Source: Nocardioides zeae (GTDB lineage: Bacteria > Actinomycetota > Actinomycetes > Propionibacteriales > Nocardioidaceae). Taken from it: a stretch of 64,000 nucleotides of DNA. The notes under the pieces were generated by a model. That model was not told where the DNA came from. It saw only the letters and a list, made by a program, of their open reading frames with translations, and did not search any database. Within the stretch, counting starts at the first letter, position 1. Each line of letters opens with the position of its first letter. Shown here piece by piece: positions 57,932 through 64,000 of the stretch. A program made the position numbers and the translations under genes. Where the stretch lies: NCBI RefSeq assembly GCF_010686755.1, contig NZ_JAAGXA010000003.1, positions 152,746 to 216,745 of the forward strand, read 5' to 3'.

Positions 57932-58801
57932 ATGTCCTCCTCCTCGCGTCCGTCGCTCGCCTCCCGCCTGACCTCCCGCCTCCCCTCCCGGCTCCGGAGC
58001 ACCCGTATCACGCCGGCGTTCGCCGTCGCGACCGTCGCCCTGGTCGCCGCCTCGAGCGGTACCGGCGCCTACGCCGCCAAGCTCATCGGCGGCGAGGACA
58101 TCCGCAACGGCTCCATCACCGGCCTCGACGTGCGGGACGGGTCCCTGTTCCGCCAGGACTTCGCGCAGGGCCAGCTGCCCGTCGGGCCGAAGGGGGCGAC
58201 CGGCGCCCGTGGCCCGCAGGGACCGGCCGGCGCGGCCGGCGCACGCGGACCCCAGGGGCCGCAGGGCACCCCGGGCACCCCCGGCGCTCCGGGCGCTCCC
58301 GGCGAGCAGGGCCCCGAGGGACCGCAGGGCGAGCCCGGCACGGGCACGCGCTGGTTCCTCGTCGACGCCACCGGCGCGATCGTCGCCCAGTCGGGCGGCT
58401 TCACCGTCGCGGCGGCCTACCCGGAGCTCGCCAACACCGCGCCCGCCGGCTCGCCGTCCAACGCCCTGCGCGCCGCGGGCAACGTCTACGTCGACGCCGG
58501 GGAGGACCTGTCCGGGTCGGGCATCGTCGCCACCATCGCCCTGCAGAACCAGGTGGACCAGAACGGCGACGGCGTCACCAACGGCCGGGCGGCCACGGCC
58601 GATGCCAACCCCGAGTTCTCGGGCGAGATCAGCGCGACGCTGTGCGGCGTCGCCGGTGTCGTGGCCTGTGCGCCGGCCGGCACGAACAACGCCGAGCACC
58701 TGGTGATCAGCCCCCGCCTGAGCGACGGCACCGTGACGACGAGCCAGAACCGCAAGCGCTTCTACGTGGTCATCACCGACGGCGCGATCACGATCGGCTG
58801 A
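57932..58801 (+). CDS. Secreted collagen-like protein
   Basis: The 289-aa protein has a basic N-terminus and signal-anchor (residues 1-48, AYA before the mature part). It also has the actinobacterial motif [23 protein letters not shown] and 18 uninterrupted Gly-X-Y triplets (residues 85-138, [16 protein letters not shown] onward). A globular C-terminal domain follows (about 140-289), probably trimeric like C1q. Triplets are Pro- and Gln-rich, with GER replaced by GAR. It likely forms a stalk on the cell surface. AGG precedes the ATG. Confidence 0.88.
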   Translation: MSSSSRPSLASRLTSRLPSRLRSTRITPAFAVATVALVAASSGTGAYAAKLIGGEDIRNGSITGLDVRDGSLFRQDFAQGQLPVGPKGATGARGPQGPAGAAGARGPQGPQGTPGTPGAPGAPGEQGPEGPQGEPGTGTRWFLVDATGAIVAQSGGFTVAAAYPELANTAPAGSPSNALRAAGNVYVDAGEDLSGSGIVATIALQNQVDQNGDGVTNGRAATADANPEFSGEISATLCGVAGVVACAPAGTNNAEHLVISPRLSDGTVTTSQNRKRFYVVITDGAITIG

Positions 58802-58823
58802 GGCACGACCACCCCCGGCGTAC

Positions 58824-58855
58824 GCCGCGGGTCCGGACCGGTCCGGACCCGCGGC
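58824..58855 (+). terminator. Perfect 32-nt palindrome after the collagen-like gene
   Basis: GCCGCGGGTCCGGACC is followed immediately by its exact complement, 22 nt past the stop. As RNA it would form a very stable hairpin with a minimal loop, without a U-tract. Confidence 0.7.
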
Positions 58856-58862
58856 ACCCGTC

Positions 58863-58880
58863 GCAACGAGGGTGCAACGT
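58863..58880. promoter_or_regulatory. GCAACG operator upstream of aldehyde dehydrogenase
   Basis: GCAACGAGGGTGCAACGT differs at only two positions from the site at 56473-56490. It lies 60-77 nt before the ATG, suiting activation by the GAF regulator. Confidence 0.6.
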
Positions 58881-58894
58881 GGGGCTTCCTACGG

Positions 58895-58910
58895 TGTGAG
58901 GGCAGTCACA
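58895..58910. promoter_or_regulatory. CRP/GlxR consensus site upstream of aldehyde dehydrogenase
   Basis: TGTGAGGGCAGTCACA is an exact TGTGA-N6-TCACA match. It lies 30 nt before the ATG at 58940, near the expected start of transcription. Confidence 0.55.
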
Positions 58911-58939
58911 CACCTGCCTCAGCGAGGAGAACACATCCC

Positions 58940-60462
<1,523 letters not shown>

Positions 60463-60463
<1 letters not shown>

Positions 60464-60939
60464 TGACGACGCCCGACACCGGTGCGGCCGGCACGACGAG
60501 CGACCTCCCCGACGGCGCCCTCGGCGTCACGGAGGACTCGCCGCTGCCGCCCGAGCCGGTGCGGGTCTCGGTCACCGACGCGGCCGCGGAGCTGGTCCGG
60601 AGCCTCACCGAGACCCACGGTCCGGTGATGTTCCACCAGTCCGGCGGCTGCTGCGACGGGTCGGCGCCGATGTGCTACCCCGACGGCGACTTCATCACCG
60701 GCGACGCCGACGTCCACCTGGGCGACCTCGACGTCGGGCTGGAGCGCGGCGTGCCGGTGTGGATGTCGAAGGCGCAGTTCGAGTACTGGAAGCACACCCA
60801 CCTCACCATCGACGTGGTGAAGGGCCGGGGCGCGGGCTTCTCGCTCGAGGCGCCCGAGGGCGTGCGGTTCCTCATCCGGTCACGCGTGCTGACCGACGAG
60901 GAGTTCCTCGCCCTGGAGAGCAAGATCGCGTCGGCCTGA
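60463..60939 (+). CDS. DUF779 protein, aldehyde dehydrogenase partner
   Basis: The 158-aa protein has the DUF779 pattern: VMFHQSGGCCDGSAPMCYPD (Cys-rich, possible metal site), VPVWMSKAQFEYWKHTHLTI, and KGRGAGFSLEAPEGVRFLIR. Its start overlaps the dehydrogenase stop (TGATG). DUF779 genes nearly always follow this class of aldehyde dehydrogenase; their role is unproven, perhaps redox or metal-related assistance. Confidence 0.92.
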
Positions 60940-60947
60940 CCAACCAG

Positions 60948-60986
60948 CCGGGGCGGGTCCCGTCACGACGACGGGGCCCGCCCCGG
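60948..60986. terminator. Bidirectional terminator hairpin
   Basis: CCGGGGCGGG-T-CCCGTC pairs with GACGGG-G-CCCGCCCCGG (17 pairs, one U-G wobble) around a 5-nt loop, between the convergent DUF779 and binding-protein genes. Confidence 0.8.
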
Positions 60987-61014
60987 CGTGCGTCCCGCCC
61001 CCGTACGCCGCGGC

Positions 61015-62466
61015 TCACGCCCCGGCGATCCGGAAGCCCCCCGGCACGGAGCGGGCGACGTGGATCTGCTGGGTCATGGCCCGGGGCCCCGCGGCGGCGA
61101 CGTGCCCACGGGGCAGGTCCCCACCCACCGCGTGCAGGGCCCGCACCACGTCCGAGCCGCCCTCGGCCCCGGAGCGGCGCACCGCGTCGGCGTACAGCAG
61201 CAGCGCCTCGTAGACGCCCTCCGAGAGACTGGACAGCGGAGGCGCCCACGCGCCGTACTGCTCGCGGTAGTCCCGGTGGAGCGCGGCGTTCGCCTCCGTG
61301 TCGAGGCCGTCGAAGTAGCCCATGGCGGTCCAGATGCCCGCCGCCGCCTCGTCGCCGATGTGCTCGCGCGTCGACTCGTCCATGACGAGGGACACCACGC
61401 TGCACCGCTGGCGCAGCCCGGAGCGCCACATCTGGCGCTCGAAGGCGACCTCGTCGGCACCGACCAAGGAGGAGACGACGACCCGGGCGTCGCTGCGCTG
61501 CAACCGGTCGATGGCCTCGCTGAAGTCGGTCGTGCCCAGGGGCGTCAGGATGCTCGCGACCACCTCGCCGCCGATCTCGTCGATGGCCCGTCGGCTGGCG
61601 GCGTGCGCGCCGTGCGACCAGGAGTAGTCGTTGCCGATGAGGTGCCACCGACGGCCGACCTCCGCGCGGCGCAGGTGGCGGGTGGCCGCCTGCATCTGCG
61701 CGAGCGGCCGCTCGCCCCACCGAAACACGTTGTCCTCCCCCGCGCCGCCCTCGTTGAGGACGCCGTGGATGAGCGGGATCCCGGTGCCACCGATGGCGCG
61801 CCGCACCGCCTCGAAGGAGGCGCTGGTGACGCTGCCGACGACCGCGCGGCACCCGTCCTGCACCATCCGTCGCGCCTCCACGGCGGCGCGGCCGGGGTCG
61901 GTGGCGTCGTCGTGGACGACCACCTCGAGGCGACGACCGCCGAGGCCGCCCTCGGCGTTCACGCGGTCGACGGCGAGGCGCGCCAGGTACTCGCAGGCCA
62001 CGGCGAAGACGGCAGCCGGACCCGTCTTGCTCGTCAGGAGCCCGACCCGGTGCACGTCCCCGGCGGGGGCCCGGTCGTCCCGCCACCCCCGCTGCTCCAT
62101 CCACCACGCGAGACCGGCCTCGTCCAGCTCGGCGACCACCCGCAGGCGTGATCCCGGTGCGCCGTCGCTCGTGTCGTCGACGAAGTGCAGCTGCAGCCGT
62201 CCCCGCCAGGGCTGGTCGTGGACCACCGTGATGCGGCGCCCGGGCACGCAGGCGCTGATGCGCCCGAGCAGCAGGACGACGGGGCCGCCCTGCCCGAGCG
62301 GGATGCGGGCGCTGACGGCAGCGCCGGGGCGCACGGCGTCGCAGTCGACGTCGAGCAGCCATCCGCCGGGACCGCCCGTGGCGCCGCCCCGGGCACCGAA
62401 GGAGGCGTAGAGGTCCCGCGCCGCGAGGGTGTGTCGCTCACCGGCGACGAGGACGACCGTGGTCAT
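61015..62466 (-). CDS. Cytosolic SRPBCC - AmiC-like ligand-binding fusion
   Basis: The 483-aa protein has no signal peptide. Residues 1-130 form an SRPBCC-type ligand pocket (RITVVHDQPWRGRLQLHFVD, LRVVAELDEAGLAWWMEQRG). Residues about 135-483 are a type 1 periplasmic-binding-protein fold of the AmiC/UrtA family: VGLLTSKTGPAAVFAVACEY, AVVGSVTSASFEAVRRAI, FRWGERPLAQMQ. AmiC is a cytosolic amide sensor controlling amidase expression. With an amidase gene and an ArsR regulator next door, a sensor role fits better than transport. The SRPBCC fusion is unusual. Confidence 0.75.
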   Translation of the reverse strand: MTTVVLVAGERHTLAARDLYASFGARGGATGGPGGWLLDVDCDAVRPGAAVSARIPLGQGGPVVLLLGRISACVPGRRITVVHDQPWRGRLQLHFVDDTSDGAPGSRLRVVAELDEAGLAWWMEQRGWRDDRAPAGDVHRVGLLTSKTGPAAVFAVACEYLARLAVDRVNAEGGLGGRRLEVVVHDDATDPGRAAVEARRMVQDGCRAVVGSVTSASFEAVRRAIGGTGIPLIHGVLNEGGAGEDNVFRWGERPLAQMQAATRHLRRAEVGRRWHLIGNDYSWSHGAHAASRRAIDEIGGEVVASILTPLGTTDFSEAIDRLQRSDARVVVSSLVGADEVAFERQMWRSGLRQRCSVVSLVMDESTREHIGDEAAAGIWTAMGYFDGLDTEANAALHRDYREQYGAWAPPLSSLSEGVYEALLLYADAVRRSGAEGGSDVVRALHAVGGDLPRGHVAAAGPRAMTQQIHVARSVPGGFRIAGA

Positions 62467-62519
62467 GCGGTGCGTGCCCCTCGTGAGGGCCCCGGGCGGG
62501 GCGTGGTGGGTGCAGACCC

Positions 62520-62912
62520 TCAGGAGGCCTCGGCGGCGTCCTGGTCGGGAGCGGTCTGCTCGGGGGCGTCGGCGACGTCGTCGTCGCTCGACGGTGCGGC
62601 GGGCGAGGCGCCCTGGGAGAGGATCGACTGCAGGAACCCGAGCGCGTCCAGCACCGGGCCGTCGGGGTGCAGGGCGTAGTAGCGGTAGCGCCCCTCGCGC
62701 CGCTCGACGACGAGGTCGGCGCTCCGCAGCACGCGGAGGTGGCTCGAGATCGCCGTCCGGCCGACTTCCTGGATCGCGTCGGCCAGCGCGCCGGCGGTGG
62801 TCTCGTCGTTCTCCGCGAGGAGGTGCAGGATCCGGCGTCGAATGGGGTCGGACAGGGCCTCGAACGCCGTCTGCGCCGCGTTGCGCACCACCGCTCCACC
62901 TCTCGGTCTCAT
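62520..62912 (-). CDS. ArsR-family transcriptional regulator
   Basis: The 130-aa protein has an ArsR winged helix (FEALSDPIRRRILHLLAEND, then EVGRTAISSHLRVLRSADLV, EGRYRYYAL) and an acidic, disordered C-terminal tail. No metal-binding Cys is present, so it senses something else. A GTG at 62888-62891 with AGGTGGAG upstream is an alternative start. It is divergent from the amidase gene; the gap carries two direct copies of a GTCAA...TTGAC operator. Confidence 0.85.
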   Translation of the reverse strand: MRPRGGAVVRNAAQTAFEALSDPIRRRILHLLAENDETTAGALADAIQEVGRTAISSHLRVLRSADLVVERREGRYRYYALHPDGPVLDALGFLQSILSQGASPAAPSSDDDVADAPEQTAPDQDAAEAS

Positions 62913-62969
62913 GTCAGTCAGTCGGCACACGTTAGCAGGTGCTCGGCGTCAACGACCGCCTTCTTGAAA

Positions 62970-63047
62970 ATCCGTCAACATCTATTGACATATCGAGGTG
63001 ACCGGCGTTCGCTCCTCCTGCATCCGTCAACACTGATTGACACATCG
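62970..63047. promoter_or_regulatory. Two-copy operator between ArsR gene and amidase
   Basis: A 26-nt element (ATCCGTCAACA...ATTGACA.ATCG) occurs at 62970-62995 and 63022-63047, 22/26 identical and 52 nt apart (five helical turns). Each contains the inverted repeat GTCAA-N6-TTGAC. The second copy ends against the amidase ribosome site, so binding would block expression. Confidence 0.7.
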
Positions 63048-63056
63048 GAGGAACAC

Positions 63057-64000
63057 GTGAGCCTGACCCCACCGACGCCGGGCGACATCGAGCGCATCGC
63101 CGGCGCGTCCGGCCTGGGCATCGCCGACAGCGACGTCGCGACCTACCACGCCGCAGCCACGGGCCTGCTCGGCTCCTGGGACGTCGTCGACGCCCTGTAC
63201 GACGAGGTCGCCGCCCCCCGTGCCCCGCAGCGCGCGTGGGCCGAGCCCGTCGACGACGAGCTGGGCGCCTGGTACGTCACCACGGAGCTGCCCCCCACCG
63301 GCGACGGCCCCCTGGCGGGCAAGCGCGTCGCCATCAAGGACAACGTGTCCGTCGCCGGGGTGCCGATGATGAACGGCTCCGCCACCGTGCGGGGGTTCGT
63401 GCCGTCCCGCGACGCCACCGCCGTCACCCGCCTCCTCGCGGCGGGCGCCACCGTCGTCGGCAAGTCGGCCTGCGAGGACCTCTGCTTCTCCGGGGCCTCC
63501 CACACCAACAAGGCCGGGCCGATCCGCAACCCGTGGGACCTGAGCCGCACCGCCGGCGGCTCCTCGAGCGGCAACGGCGCCCTGCTCGCAGCCGGCAGGG
63601 TGGACCTCGCCCTCGGCGGCGACCAGGGCGGGTCGGTCCGCATCCCCGCCGCCTTCTGCGGCGTCGTCGGGCACAAGCCGACCTTCGGCCTGGTGCCCTA
63701 CACGGGCGCGTTCCCCATCGAGCAGACCATCGACCACCTCGGCCCCATGGCCCCGACCGTGGCGGACGCCGCGGCGATGCTCTCGGTCCTCGCCGGCGCG
63801 GACGGCCACGACCCCCGCCAGCCGGCGGACCTGGAGGGCGCCGACTACGTCGCGGCCCTCGAGGCGACGCGCCCCCTGCGCATCGGCGTGCTGACGGAGG
63901 GCTTCGGGCTCGCCACCAGCGACCCGGCGGTCGACCGGGTCGTCCGCGACGCGGTGCAGGCGCTGACCGCCGCCGGCCACGACGCCGCCGAGGTCTCGAT
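63057..64000 (+). CDS. Amidase-signature family amidase (3' end outside window)
   Basis: The visible 314 residues carry the amidase Ser-cisSer-Lys triad regions: VAIKDNVSVAGVPM (Lys), TAGGSSSGNGALLAAG (cis-Ser) and LGGDQGGSVRIPAAFCGVVG (nucleophile Ser). A helical N-terminal extension of about 75 residues resembles enantioselective nitrile-pathway amidases. GGAGG lies 6 nt before the GTG at 63057. The neighbouring ArsR gene and AmiC-like sensor suggest amide-inducible expression. The frame is open at the window end. Confidence 0.9.
   Translation, partial: MSLTPPTPGDIERIAGASGLGIADSDVATYHAAATGLLGSWDVVDALYDEVAAPRAPQRAWAEPVDDELGAWYVTTELPPTGDGPLAGKRVAIKDNVSVAGVPMMNGSATVRGFVPSRDATAVTRLLAAGATVVGKSACEDLCFSGASHTNKAGPIRNPWDLSRTAGGSSSGNGALLAAGRVDLALGGDQGGSVRIPAAFCGVVGHKPTFGLVPYTGAFPIEQTIDHLGPMAPTVADAAAMLSVLAGADGHDPRQPADLEGADYVAALEATRPLRIGVLTEGFGLATSDPAVDRVVRDAVQALTAAGHDAAEVS

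Overview
The window is chromosomal DNA of a very high-GC actinobacterium. A Nocardioides-like member of the Nocardioidaceae fits best: GTG starts are frequent, operons are closely packed with ATGA/GTGA stop-start overlaps, -10 elements are of the TANNNT type, and the genes include a bkdABC branched-chain dehydrogenase operon, a PcaL-type fusion, a small bacterial PurL and many collagen-like or Q/P/G-rich envelope proteins. Genus is an inference, since there is no rRNA here. No transposase, phage gene, rRNA or CRISPR array is visible; the only RNA gene is a tRNA-Ser(CGA).

Region 1 (1-20,100) is ordinary metabolic sequence. It holds a secreted protein, a TetR gene divergent from an unusual SRPBCC-thiolase-crotonase triple fusion, an ArsR-type regulator divergent from an MFS pump, purL, a Q/P/G-repeat membrane protein, pcaB plus a pcaL fusion, an acyl-CoA synthetase divergent from a LuxR regulator, an SDR, and a fused carboxyltransferase. 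Intergenic gaps carry striking palindromes: two arrays of a GAAAACGCGGACC repeat, a 76-nt hairpin at 6535-6610, and four consecutive palindromes at 19962-20089.

Region 2 (20,084-43,525) is a compact biosynthetic gene cluster of about 23 kb and the most interesting part of the window. One leftward operon runs from a 76-aa peptide gene through an M29-like metallopeptidase homologue, an NDP-hexose 2,3-dehydratase, a glycosyltransferase, a tyrosine ammonia-lyase/aminomutase-like MIO enzyme, an ABC exporter, a sugar C-methyltransferase, a second glycosyltransferase and an HpaB-type aromatic hydroxylase. A rightward operon encodes a sugar N-methyltransferase, a GNAT, a free-standing adenylation enzyme, a carrier protein, a YidC-like insertase, a ketoreductase, a glycosyltransferase, an aminotransferase and another glycosyltransferase. 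A fifth glycosyltransferase and a second small peptide (47 aa) close the cluster. The sugar genes together make a complete EvaA-E set for an (N-methylated) vancosamine-type sugar, assuming NDP-4-keto-6-deoxyglucose comes from elsewhere. The MIO enzyme, ligase, carrier and hydroxylase suggest a coumaroyl/caffeoyl or beta-tyrosyl acyl group. Two operon-leading, Ser/aromatic-tailed peptides plus a peptidase homologue suggest a glycosylated ribosomal peptide, but no known RiPP-modifying enzyme class (LanM, YcaO, radical SAM) is present.

A palindromic box, GAGCGGnnCCGSTC, lies 40-41 nt upstream of a TAGSGT -10 element at four places: before the 3,5-epimerase gene, before each peptide gene, and as a fourth, rightward copy in the central gap. 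This defines a cluster-specific regulon and marks both cluster edges.

Region 3 (43,530-64,000) returns to housekeeping genes: a VOC protein, the bkdCBA operon, secreted proteins, a BCCT osmolyte transporter, a secreted metallophosphoesterase, a sigma factor with a membrane partner, an I36-type inhibitor, tRNA-Ser, a GAF regulator, a collagen-like protein and an aldehyde dehydrogenase/DUF779 pair. It ends with an amidase (cut by the window end) next to an ArsR regulator and a cytosolic SRPBCC/AmiC-like fusion. CRP/GlxR-like sites occur before bkdA, the GAF regulator, the collagen gene and the aldehyde dehydrogenase. A 48-nt palindromic repeat occurs three times in this region.
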